From NCBI GenBank assembly GCA_050012355.1, contig JBEKHI010000008.1, positions 1 through 47,715 of the forward strand: a stretch of DNA of 47,715 bases. Reading direction: 5' to 3'. Below are positions 41,339 to 47,715 of the stretch, in pieces; position 1 is the stretch's first letter, and each line of letters begins with the position of its first letter. A program made the position numbers and the translations under genes. The stretch is from JBEKHI01 sp050012355. GTDB lineage: Bacteria > Actinomycetota > Actinomycetes > Streptosporangiales > Streptosporangiaceae. A model generated the notes under the pieces. It did no database searches. It worked only from the letters and a program-made list of their open reading frames with translations, and was not told where the DNA came from.

Positions 41339-41906
41339 GTCGCGCCCCGGTCCGGACGGAAAACTTCGGTGCCCGTGGGGCCTCAGCGCTCCCGAGTATG
41401 TCGCTTACCACGACGACGAATGGGGCCGTCCGGTCCACGGCGACATCGCGATCTTCGAACGGCTGAGCCTGGAGGCGTTCCAGTCGGGCCTGTCCTGGCT
41501 GACGATCCTGCGCAAGCGAGAAAACTTCCGTACGGCGTTCGACGGATTCGACCCCTCGGTGATCCAGGATTACGGGCCGGCCGACGTCGCCCGGCTGCTC
41601 GCCGATGCCGGGATCGTCAGGAACAGATTGAAGGTCAACGCTGTCATCACCAACGCCCGCGCCGCGCTGACCCTCCCCGGCGGGCTCAGCGAGCTCGTCT
41701 GGAAGTTCGCGCCAGAATCCGCCGGTCCGCCGCCGCGGACGATGGAAGACGTACCAGCGTCCATCCCGGCGTCGAAGGACCTCTCCAAGGAGCTCAAGCG
41801 GAACGGCTTCGTGTTCACGGGCCCGGTGACCGCATACGCGACGATGCAGGCGTGCGGCCTGGTCAACGACCATCTGGCTGACTGCTTCCGCCGCCACGAG
41901 CCGTGA
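41331..41906 (+). CDS. tagI: DNA-3-methyladenine glycosylase I
   Basis: 191 residues, full length for the Tag family. It removes 3-methyladenine from alkylated DNA (base excision repair). Motifs: LRCPWGLSAPEYVAYHDDEW with zinc ligands Cys14 and His27, GDIAIFERLSLEAFQSGLSW, TILRKRENFRTAFDGFDP, GIVRNRLKVNAVITNARA, and the C-terminal zinc pair ACGLVNDHLADCFRRH. Starts with ATG 41331 inside the end of the previous gene (8-nt overlap), so the two are translationally coupled. No damage-response operator was recognised upstream. Confidence 0.96.
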   Translation: MSESRPGPDGKLRCPWGLSAPEYVAYHDDEWGRPVHGDIAIFERLSLEAFQSGLSWLTILRKRENFRTAFDGFDPSVIQDYGPADVARLLADAGIVRNRLKVNAVITNARAALTLPGGLSELVWKFAPESAGPPPRTMEDVPASIPASKDLSKELKRNGFVFTGPVTAYATMQACGLVNDHLADCFRRHEP

Positions 41907-41981
41907 TCGTTACTGAGTAACTTCTTCGGTCTGCCGTGAGATCCGCCTCGCCCCGAGGACGGCAGAAATGAAGGTTGGGGC

Positions 41982-42113
41982 ATGCAGCAACGTATTGCTG
42001 TAACCGCGGTGGCGGTGATCTGTCGTCTGACCTGGTCGGTCGCGATCGGGCGCATGCGGTCGCGTAAGCGGCGCGGGAAGGGCCCCGGCGGTGACACAGC
42101 GGGTGCAGGTTAG
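41982..42113 (+). CDS. Possible small basic protein, 43 residues
   Basis: Frame MQQRIAVTAVAVICRLTWSV then a basic tail RMRSRKRRGKGPGG. GAAGG lies seven bases before the ATG, and the N-terminus is hydrophobic enough for a membrane segment. No relative recognised. It is the only content of the 255-bp gap between tagI and the LamG gene; it may be chance. Confidence 0.25.
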   Translation: MQQRIAVTAVAVICRLTWSVAIGRMRSRKRRGKGPGGDTAGAG

Positions 42114-42161
42114 GACACGCAGCCTGTCACCATTGTGCGATGCCGACGACGGAGCGGCGAC

Positions 42162-43751
42162 GTGAGTACCTGGGTAGCGCTCGAGCCGTGGTCGTCCACC
42201 GTGGAGGCGGGCGGTGAGGCCGTCGTCTGGCTGCTTGTCAGGAACACTGGGGACGTTGCCGAGGAGTATTACGTTGACGTGGTGGGCGATCCCGCGCTTT
42301 GGTGCGTGATCGAGCCGACGACGATCCAGATCTCTCCTGGGACAACCAGGTCGGTGCGCCTGACCTTCGCACCGCCCCGAAGCCCAGACGTCGCCGCCGG
42401 GACGCACCCGTACGGCGTGCGGGTCCGGTCCGGCGATGTTGCCGACGTCGTGACCGTGCCCGAGGGCAACCTGTCAATCACCCCGTTTGCCGACATCCGT
42501 GCCGAGCTGCTGCCGGTGACGGTACGCGGATGGCGAGGTGCCAAGGCCCGCCTCGTAGTGGATAACTACGGGAACACCACCGTCACCGCGTCCGTGGTCG
42601 GGGCCGCGCGGAGCAATCGGATCGACTTCGACATCCGCACGCCCAGCTTCCAGGTCCCCCCAGGGCGTGCTCACTTCAGCGTGCTGAAGTTGGGGCCGGA
42701 ACGCCCGCTCTGGCTGGGCAGAAAGGTGTCCCACCCGTTCGTTACCACGGTGCGGCCGTCCGGTTCCAGCCCGGCCACCGTCGCTGGTACTTATGTTCAA
42801 TCCGTCCTGCTACCGACCTGGATGTGCCTGCTCGTCGGCCTGCTCGCGGTGGTCGTGACCCTCTGGTTCGCCACAAAGCCTTCGGTGCCGAGCAACCATA
42901 CCGCTGAGGTAACGACGGCCCCGGCCGTGAGAGTTGGGCCTGCGACGCCGGGCCCCGCGCCATCACCGGCCAAGAGCCACGTGCTGGCACACAAGCGGGC
43001 GGCGAGCAAGGCGGTTGCGAATCGAGTGGCCGGGCCGGCGGCGGCGGCGGATGCGGCGACGAATGCGGCGACGACGCACTCAGCGACAACGGTCTCGCTA
43101 CCCGGACCAGACGGCTGGTGGAAGCTGAACCAGACCTCCGGTACGACGGCCCTCGACTCCTCCGCGTTCGATCACCCGGCCAACGGCTTCAACACCAGCT
43201 GGTGCCCTAGCGAGAACTGCGCGTTGTTCAACGGCTCGGACAGCCACTTCGTCGCGGATGGGCCGGTGCTGAACACCGGTGCGGGCGCGAGCTTCACCGT
43301 AGCGGCCTGGGTCTGGCTGTATTCCGTCCCGTCTAGTGGGTTCGCGACGTTCGTCAGCCAGGACGGCACAACCAACAGCGGCTTCTATCTCCAGTTCTCC
43401 GCTGCTAACAACGATAGCTGGGCCTTTTCCCGCGTCTCCAGCGACAGTGACAACCCGGCCGACTCTTACCGAGCGGTTTCCGATGCGTCGGCCGGCATCC
43501 AGAAATGGACCTACCTGGTCGGGGTGTATAACGGCGCCGGCAATGAGATGCAGCTCTACGTGAACGGCGTGCTCCAGGACACCACAGTTACCGACCCGGC
43601 CCCGTTCTCCGCAGCGGGTAATTTCGTGATCGGGAGCGGGCAGTACGACGGTGACCCGACTGACTGGGTCCTGGGCGATATAGGTGATGTCGAGACGTTC
43701 CAGTCGGCGCTGAGCGGGGCCCAGGTGAAGAAGCTGTTTGCCGATAGCTGA
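42162..43751 (+). CDS. Membrane-anchored LamG-domain (concanavalin-like) surface protein
   Basis: 529 residues from GTG 42162 (GGAG seven bases upstream); the nine codons before it, from 42135, are not needed. Residues 1-210 are two beta-rich immunoglobulin-like domains (STWVALEPWSSTVEAGGEA, VWLLVRNTGDVAEEYYVDVV, and GWRGAKARLVVDNYGNTTVT). One TM helix at about 219-237 (MCLLVGLLAVVVTLWFATK) is followed by an Ala/Thr/Pro linker and a C-terminal LamG/laminin-G-like lectin fold from about 315 (GWWKLNQTSGTTALDSSAF, AAWVWLYSVPSSGFATFVSQ, VGVYNGAGNEMQLYVNGVLQ). The N-terminal part lacks a signal peptide, so it is predicted cytoplasmic while the LamG domain is outside. The neighbour gene at 43846 has the same design with another lectin fold. 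Ligand unknown. Confidence 0.85.
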   Translation: MSTWVALEPWSSTVEAGGEAVVWLLVRNTGDVAEEYYVDVVGDPALWCVIEPTTIQISPGTTRSVRLTFAPPRSPDVAAGTHPYGVRVRSGDVADVVTVPEGNLSITPFADIRAELLPVTVRGWRGAKARLVVDNYGNTTVTASVVGAARSNRIDFDIRTPSFQVPPGRAHFSVLKLGPERPLWLGRKVSHPFVTTVRPSGSSPATVAGTYVQSVLLPTWMCLLVGLLAVVVTLWFATKPSVPSNHTAEVTTAPAVRVGPATPGPAPSPAKSHVLAHKRAASKAVANRVAGPAAAADAATNAATTHSATTVSLPGPDGWWKLNQTSGTTALDSSAFDHPANGFNTSWCPSENCALFNGSDSHFVADGPVLNTGAGASFTVAAWVWLYSVPSSGFATFVSQDGTTNSGFYLQFSAANNDSWAFSRVSSDSDNPADSYRAVSDASAGIQKWTYLVGVYNGAGNEMQLYVNGVLQDTTVTDPAPFSAAGNFVIGSGQYDGDPTDWVLGDIGDVETFQSALSGAQVKKLFADS

Positions 43752-43845
43752 GCTTGCGGCGGGTCCGCCGGCCTTGCCGCATCACTTCAGAATCGGTACG
43801 TCCCCGTTAAATCGCGGCGGTAAGGACAGAACGGAGCCCGTCATA

Positions 43846-44865
43846 ATGGCCGCGGAGGAAATAATCATCTGCCGCTTCTGCGGTACTCCTGGGAAGGAGG
43901 ACGTGTCCTGCGATGGCTGCGGTGCGCTGCTGCCAGTTGCTTCCGCGTCGGCCACCGATGAACCAGCCACCAAGCTGGCTGGCACCTCCGGCCAAATCCG
44001 TTTCAGGGACGTGCGCTGGCACGCCGGGTCGCTTAACGAGCTGGCGGCCGATCCGGCGCAAGCGCCGCAGCTTGACCAGATCACGCCGGTACTGACTGGC
44101 GTTCCAGAACCTGCTTACCATACCGTCCGGGGACCCGAGACGGACGTGGCTACCGGGCCGCCATGTCCGCGGTGCTTGACGCCTAACCCGCTCGGCCGTC
44201 ACTTCTGCCGCCGGTGCGCGCTGGTCCTGGCCTCGCCCCGTGACCCCGCGCACTTGCCGTCGGGGCTGTACGCGGGCCAGCGGCCGCGGCTCCGTCGCGG
44301 CCCCGGGCGGCTCGCGCGCTGGCTGGTTCTCGCCGCGGTGGTCGCCTTGGTGGCCTTCGCGGCGGACACGTGGGCGGGCGCGGCGGTCACCAACGTCAAG
44401 GACCACTTCGCCCACCGCTACGAGGTCTTCCCGACCACGTTCACGGCCTCCCACTCGGATCCGGCGCACCCCGTCGCCGACCTGCACGACGGCTTCAACA
44501 ACACCTGGTGGGGGACGGGCGAGGCCGGCGGTGGTGCCGGTGCGTACGTCGACGCCACTTTCGATCAGCAGATTAACCTGCTCGACCTCATAGTCACGCC
44601 TGGCGCCGGGGTCGAAGCGGACGCGTTCAACGCGGAGTCGCGGCCCGAGTCCATCAAGGTAACCCTGCTGCACGCTAACGGCAGCGACACCAGCACCACC
44701 ATCACGCTAGCCGATTCCCCCGGTCCCGAGACCTTCGCCATCCAGGGAAGCGATGTTGTGAGCGTTAGCCTGACGATCGAGTCGGCCTACCTGGCCGAGT
44801 CGCAATCGGCGACCGAGGTGGCGATCGCGGAGGTCGAGTTCTTCGCGTCCTCCGGCGGCGGGTGA
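43846..44865 (+). CDS. Double zinc-ribbon membrane protein with NADase-type glycan-binding domain
   Basis: 339 residues from ATG 43846 (ACGGAG about ten bases upstream). Two zinc ribbons: CRFCGTPGKEDVSCDGCG (about residues 9-26) and CPRCLTPNPLGRHFCRRCA (about 107-125). A basic segment and one TM helix follow (LARWLVLAAVVALVAFAADT, about 163-182), then an extracellular jelly-roll domain (PVADLHDGFNNTWWGTGEAG, then VDATFDQQINLLDLIVTPGA, and IAEVEFFA near the end) matching the NADase-type / discoidin-like glycan-binding fold. It sits 94 bp after the LamG gene, same strand, so the two may form one transcript. The combination suggests a surface protein with a cytoplasmic zinc-ribbon docking end. 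Confidence 0.85.
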   Translation: MAAEEIIICRFCGTPGKEDVSCDGCGALLPVASASATDEPATKLAGTSGQIRFRDVRWHAGSLNELAADPAQAPQLDQITPVLTGVPEPAYHTVRGPETDVATGPPCPRCLTPNPLGRHFCRRCALVLASPRDPAHLPSGLYAGQRPRLRRGPGRLARWLVLAAVVALVAFAADTWAGAAVTNVKDHFAHRYEVFPTTFTASHSDPAHPVADLHDGFNNTWWGTGEAGGGAGAYVDATFDQQINLLDLIVTPGAGVEADAFNAESRPESIKVTLLHANGSDTSTTITLADSPGPETFAIQGSDVVSVSLTIESAYLAESQSATEVAIAEVEFFASSGGG

Positions 44866-44927
44866 GGCGCACCCGATCGTGGCTTATATCATCCGGACGT
44901 GCTTGAACATTTGGCGGGGACGCGTCC

Positions 44928-45812
44928 GTGATCGTTACCGTTACCCTTAACGCCGCGCTCGCGGTCTCCTACGAGGCGACCGCGCTCGCGTTCGATAAGC
45001 AGGGCGAGCTTGGCCGGGCCACCTACCGGGCGAGCGGGCGCGGGGTGACGGTGGCGCGGGTGCTGCACAAGTTCGGGCACGACGTCCTCGCGACCGGACT
45101 GGCCGGCGGGACCGCGGGCGAACTGATAGCGGCGGACCTCGCGCGGGACGGAGTTCAGTCCGACTTCACCCGGATAGGCAGGGAATCGCGGCGGGTCTTC
45201 GAGATCGCTGAACGCGGCACCGGCCGGGTGATGCGGCTGCGCGAGACCGGGCCGTACGTGACGACGGAGGAACTCGGGCGTTTCGCGTCCGATTACCGTC
45301 GGCTGCTCGACGGAGCGACCGCGGTGGTGATGTCCGGTTCGTTGCCCCCGGGGCTGCCGTCGGACATCTACGGGTCACTGGTCAGCTACGCCGCGTCGGC
45401 GGGAGTACCAGTAATCGTAGACGCCGACGGCGAGGAACTCATGCACGGCGCCCGGCGTAAGCCAGACCTCGTCATCGGCGGGCCGGAGGCGAAAGCCGAG
45501 GCATTCCTCTCGCTCGGGCCGCGCGCCGTCGCGACACCAGAAGCCAGCGGGCTCCAGGTGCTGACCCCCGACGGGGGCTGGATCGCCGAGGTCGGTGACC
45601 GCGCGGTGGCGGGCGTCGGCGAAGTCGGCGGGCGCGGAGCGCTGGTCGCCGGGCTAGTACCGGGATTGCTGCTCGGCTGGTCCTGGCCTGACCGGATACG
45701 TCACGCGCTAGCGCTGGCGGCTAGCGCCGGGCCAGCCGGTGATGTCGATCTCGGCCGGTACGAGGACCTGGTCGGCGGCGATGTGATCCGGGTAACGGCT
45801 GGCGCGAAATGA
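44928..45812 (+). CDS. PfkB-family (1-phosphofructokinase-like) protein lacking catalytic residues
   Basis: 294 residues with the ribokinase/PfkB fold: TVTLNAALAVSYEATALA at the N-terminus, ASGRGVTVARVLHKFGHDV, ATGLAGGTAGELIAADL (signature 1 region), MSGSLPPGLPSDIYGSLV and VDADGEEL. Key sites are changed. The substrate Asp of NPxxD is Ala12 (NAALA). The KPN motif before signature 2 is IGG (RKPDLVIGGPEAK). Signature 2, normally GAGDxxxAG, reads GGRGALVAG, so the catalytic Asp is Gly237. The rest of the frame is intact with normal codon use, hence a pseudokinase or a protein with a new binding role rather than a dead gene. Start GTG 44928; GGGGAC lies upstream. Tagatose/fructose-1-P kinase activity is not expected. 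Confidence 0.88.
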   Translation: MIVTVTLNAALAVSYEATALAFDKQGELGRATYRASGRGVTVARVLHKFGHDVLATGLAGGTAGELIAADLARDGVQSDFTRIGRESRRVFEIAERGTGRVMRLRETGPYVTTEELGRFASDYRRLLDGATAVVMSGSLPPGLPSDIYGSLVSYAASAGVPVIVDADGEELMHGARRKPDLVIGGPEAKAEAFLSLGPRAVATPEASGLQVLTPDGGWIAEVGDRAVAGVGEVGGRGALVAGLVPGLLLGWSWPDRIRHALALAASAGPAGDVDLGRYEDLVGGDVIRVTAGAK

Positions 45813-46000
45813 CCAGCGGCGCGCTGGCTATCGCCCTCCGGTTCGCCGGTTCCGCCTGATCGTTCGGCGGCCACACGGCAGCCTCTGAGCTGGCATTACT
45901 TCAAATAGTAATCACTCGATGACTCGATGTATGCTAAGGTCCCGGCGTCGGATCATCACTGTCAGTCAACCCCAAATCACCGACTGAATGGAGAATTTCT

Positions 46001-46612
46001 GTGTACAAACGGCGGATCGTCCTCGGGGGTGCCGCACCAGCGGCCGTGCTCGCGCTGGGCATCTTCGCGGCAGGGCCGGCCATGGCGGGTACCACGGCGC
46101 CAGAGCTAGCTCAGGCGCCGACCGCTGTCCTGTCCTCCACGCTTCCCAACCCGCTGTCGGGCGTCTCCGGTATGTCCGGCGCGACCGGCATGATGCAGGG
46201 CGGCCTGCAGGGCGTAACCGCGGAGGTGCCTGCGGTCTCCTCACTGTCCGGGGTGGGTGGCTCTGGTATCGCCAGCACCGTCTCGCACGCCGCCAGCGCC
46301 GTCCCGGCGAGCGCGGCGCAGGACGCGTCGGACCCGACTGGTTCGCTGCCGGGCACCGGCGCGGTCAGCGGCGCCCTCGGCTCAAGCGACTCGCAGAGCA
46401 ACCCGGACAACACGGCGGACTCGGCGGCCGGTCAGTCCGGCTCGCAGGACGCGTCCAGCACCGGCGTGACCGACTCGGGATCGCTGGGGAGCCTCGGTTC
46501 CGCCACGAGCACCCTGCCGGGTGTGGGCGAGGCGACCGGGGTGCTCAACGGCCTTGGCGTGGACAACGGTGGACTGCCGGGCCTGAACACGGTCACTGGC
46601 GCCCTTGGCTAG
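46001..46612 (+). CDS. Secreted low-complexity Ser/Gly/Ala-rich protein, ends at an amber codon
   Basis: 203 residues. Signal peptide MYKRRIVLGGAAPAAVLALG then IFAAGPAMAG, with cleavage after AMA. The mature part has no fold signature: Ser/Gly/Ala/Thr-rich with recurring SGVSG, LGSLGS, TGVLNGLG and LPGLNTVTGALG stretches, like actinomycete chaplin-associated or spore-coat secreted proteins, though no chaplin motif is seen. GTG 46001 has GGAG seven bases upstream. The frame stops at TAG 46610-46612, but the same frame continues in identical style for 23 codons (AGGTTSAVTNTLTSGGSLSS, then LAG) to TGA 46682-46684, followed by a strong terminator. Thus the TAG may be a recent nonsense mutation or a read-through site. 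Confidence 0.72.
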   Translation: MYKRRIVLGGAAPAAVLALGIFAAGPAMAGTTAPELAQAPTAVLSSTLPNPLSGVSGMSGATGMMQGGLQGVTAEVPAVSSLSGVGGSGIASTVSHAASAVPASAAQDASDPTGSLPGTGAVSGALGSSDSQSNPDNTADSAAGQSGSQDASSTGVTDSGSLGSLGSATSTLPGVGEATGVLNGLGVDNGGLPGLNTVTGALG

Positions 46613-46684
46613 GCAGGCGGCACCACCTCCGCGGTGACGAACACCCTCACCTCGGGCGGCTCGCTCAGTTCGCTCGCTGGCTGA
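46613..46684 (+). other. In-frame coding-like extension after the amber codon
   Basis: Twenty-three sense codons between TAG and TGA with the same residue bias as the upstream gene. They lie between that gene and the terminator at 46705. Confidence 0.5.
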
Positions 46685-46704
46685 GCTGTCGCGAATACAA
46701 GCGG

Positions 46705-46741
46705 CGAGGGGCCCGGACCCATCGGGGGACCGGGCCCCTCG
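46705..46741 (+). terminator. Strong 12-bp GC hairpin terminator
   Basis: CGAGGGGCCCGG (46705-46716) and its exact complement (46730-46741) with a 13-nt loop. It lies 20 nt after the TGA that ends the amber-extended frame, and just upstream of the next gene. Confidence 0.82.
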
Positions 46742-46770
46742 TGCACGTCCGGTGTGGCAGACTACGCCGC

Positions 46771-47496
46771 ATGGATCCTTCTGATCCCGATATTGAAGAG
46801 TTGTTCGCCCCGGTGCGCCCGGCGGACACGTTCGGGGTATTGCTAAGCGAGGCGCGGGAAGTGCTGACGCACGTCCGCGTGCCAGTCGACGCCGAGCTAT
46901 GGGGTTCGGACATGATCGGTGCCCTGTGCGGTTCCGCGAACGACTTGCCGTCGGTGATGTCAACGCTCACGCTGACGCTGGTCCCGGCGGCTGAGGCCAC
47001 CGGAAACCCGGAGTCGCTGGCGCTACTGCGCATCTTCGGCGCGGTCGGTGACGCCAGGTTGCGCGCGGCGGCGAGCGGAGCCGCCGACCGGATCGCGGCC
47101 AGCGGCGTGGCGGATCCTGAATGGGCGGCGGCGATCGGCTCGCCCGAGATCGGCGACTGCTGGCACTTCGCCGACACCGGCGGGCGACAGGAGTCGGTGA
47201 CCGTCACGTTTCGCTATCCGGGGGACGCGGTGCACGCGTTCTCGGTGCTGATAGACCACTCCCGCGGCGGGAAGATCAAGGACATCTGGGTAGGTGACGC
47301 GGACGGGCTCCTGGACAAGACAAGGGAGGCCGCCGATGCCGACCCCCTCGTCGCCTTCGAGCCGCTGACCCCCGAGGACGCGCTGGCCCGGCTGCGGAAG
47401 GCGGCCAAGGCGGGGGAGTGCCCGCAAGATCCAGACCAGCGGGACGCGGTAGCAGCCCATCGCGCGCTGCTAGCCGCCCGCCTCGAATTGGCGTGA
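46771..47496 (+). CDS. Conserved-type hypothetical protein (241 aa)
   Basis: Starts at ATG 46771 (MDPSDPDIEELFAPVRPADT); the open frame extends back to 45988 but that part is the shadow of the secreted-protein gene and crosses its terminator. No Shine-Dalgarno is present, so leaderless initiation is possible. Acidic N-terminus, helical first half (LLRIFGAVGDARLRAAASGA), a Trp/beta segment (IGDCWHFADTGGRQESVTVT, then FRYPGDAVHAFSVLIDHSRG, then GKIKDIWVGDADGLL), and a helical end (LTPEDALARLRKAAKAGECP). No enzyme motif recognised. It is soluble, with no signal peptide or TM. Its codon bias is typical of the window, so it is taken as real. Confidence 0.78.
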   Translation: MDPSDPDIEELFAPVRPADTFGVLLSEAREVLTHVRVPVDAELWGSDMIGALCGSANDLPSVMSTLTLTLVPAAEATGNPESLALLRIFGAVGDARLRAAASGAADRIAASGVADPEWAAAIGSPEIGDCWHFADTGGRQESVTVTFRYPGDAVHAFSVLIDHSRGGKIKDIWVGDADGLLDKTREAADADPLVAFEPLTPEDALARLRKAAKAGECPQDPDQRDAVAAHRALLAARLELA

Positions 47497-47549
47497 GCAA
47501 GACCCCCGCAGTCGAGTCGACCGGTTTGGCGGGCTATCGCCCGTTTGCT

Positions 47550-47680
47550 CCCGCTGGCTGATGTGACACCAACCAGCAAAGCCTGGCTCGTCCTGGGGGA
47601 TGGTTGCGGTGGCGTGAAAGTGGGCGGTGCGGCTCTGCTCTGGCTCTTTCGCGGGCAGGGCCGCACCGCCCAGGAACGGT
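47550..47680. repeat. Palindromic intergenic repeat, copy 4, reaching the window end
   Basis: Contains GACACCAACCAGCAAAGCCT (47565-47584), then GGCTCGTCCTGGGGGA and GGTTGCGGTGGCGTGAAAG, aligned with copy 1. GCCGCACCGCCCAGGA further on matches copy 2. Core CCAGCAAAG at 47573-47581. No gene is supported from 47497 to the end. Confidence 0.7.
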
Positions 47681-47715
47681 CCGTCTCCGCGCACGCGACA
47701 ATGGGGACTTTCCGG

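Noticed and set aside
41909..41921. GTTACTGAGTAAC palindrome after tagI as an operator
   Set aside because: Only 5-bp arms, could arise by chance; lies at the 3' end of the gene.
45988..46770. N-terminal extension of the last hypothetical protein
   Set aside because: Runs through the secreted-protein gene and its terminator; Arg/Gly-rich shadow sequence.

Overview
The window is high-GC DNA, coding on both strands with frequent GTG and TTG starts. It carries a complete four-gene conservon (sensor kinase, roadblock/LC7, DUF742, small GTPase), a SAM-IV riboswitch, DUF574-type methyltransferase and DivIVA-like/TagI neighbours. Together these point to a sporulating-type actinomycete (Streptomycetales, Catenulisporales or Streptosporangiales). 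The exact genus cannot be read from the sequence. No rRNA, tRNA, transposase or CRISPR array was seen.

Region 1 (1-19825) is dense in regulation. Three paralogous large LuxR-type ATPase regulators (LAL/MalT-like; the first is cut by the window edge) are interleaved with the conservon (3315-7224), two ECF sigma factors, a membrane Ser/Thr kinase with an extracellular carbohydrate-binding-like domain, a small membrane protein plus a processive family-2 glycosyltransferase carrying a degenerate deacetylase domain, and a short zinc-finger anti-sigma-like protein.

Region 2 (19826-25210) looks like the ruin of a specialised-metabolite cluster. A full-length StrR/Bbr-type ParB-fold regulator is followed by a frameshifted and internally deleted HpgT-like phenylglycine aminotransferase. 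Divergent from that is the first part of a hydroxymandelate-synthase-like gene, with its ribosome binding site intact. A two-component pair (response regulator, then kinase) abuts the truncated gene, and the kinase reads through into it. A 51-codon 3' fragment of an unrecognised gene with a perfect terminator hairpin closes the segment.

Region 3 (25211-32454) holds a Tat-exported FAD oxidase, a DUF574 methyltransferase, a small glutamine-rich protein, and a TetR / MMPL transporter / short-chain dehydrogenase locus with an operator-like dyad.

Region 4 (33038-39303) is the most suggestive candidate system. A strongly translated small lipoprotein is followed 6 nt later by a 1081-residue TPR-CHAT caspase-like protease with both catalytic residues. 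Divergent from them is an HTH-NB-ARC-TPR STAND ATPase. The arrangement fits a sensor/protease conflict or programmed-response module, but function is inferred only.

Region 5 (39304-47715) contains a SAM-IV riboswitch controlling a class V aminotransferase, a DivIVA-like membrane protein overlapping tagI, two membrane-anchored proteins with extracellular glycan-binding-type domains (LamG and NADase-type), a PfkB-family protein lacking its catalytic Asp, a secreted low-complexity protein interrupted by an amber codon, and a conserved hypothetical protein. A family of palindromic intergenic repeats with a CTTTGCTGG core occurs in three gaps (about 20.1-20.4, 32.7 and 47.6 kb).
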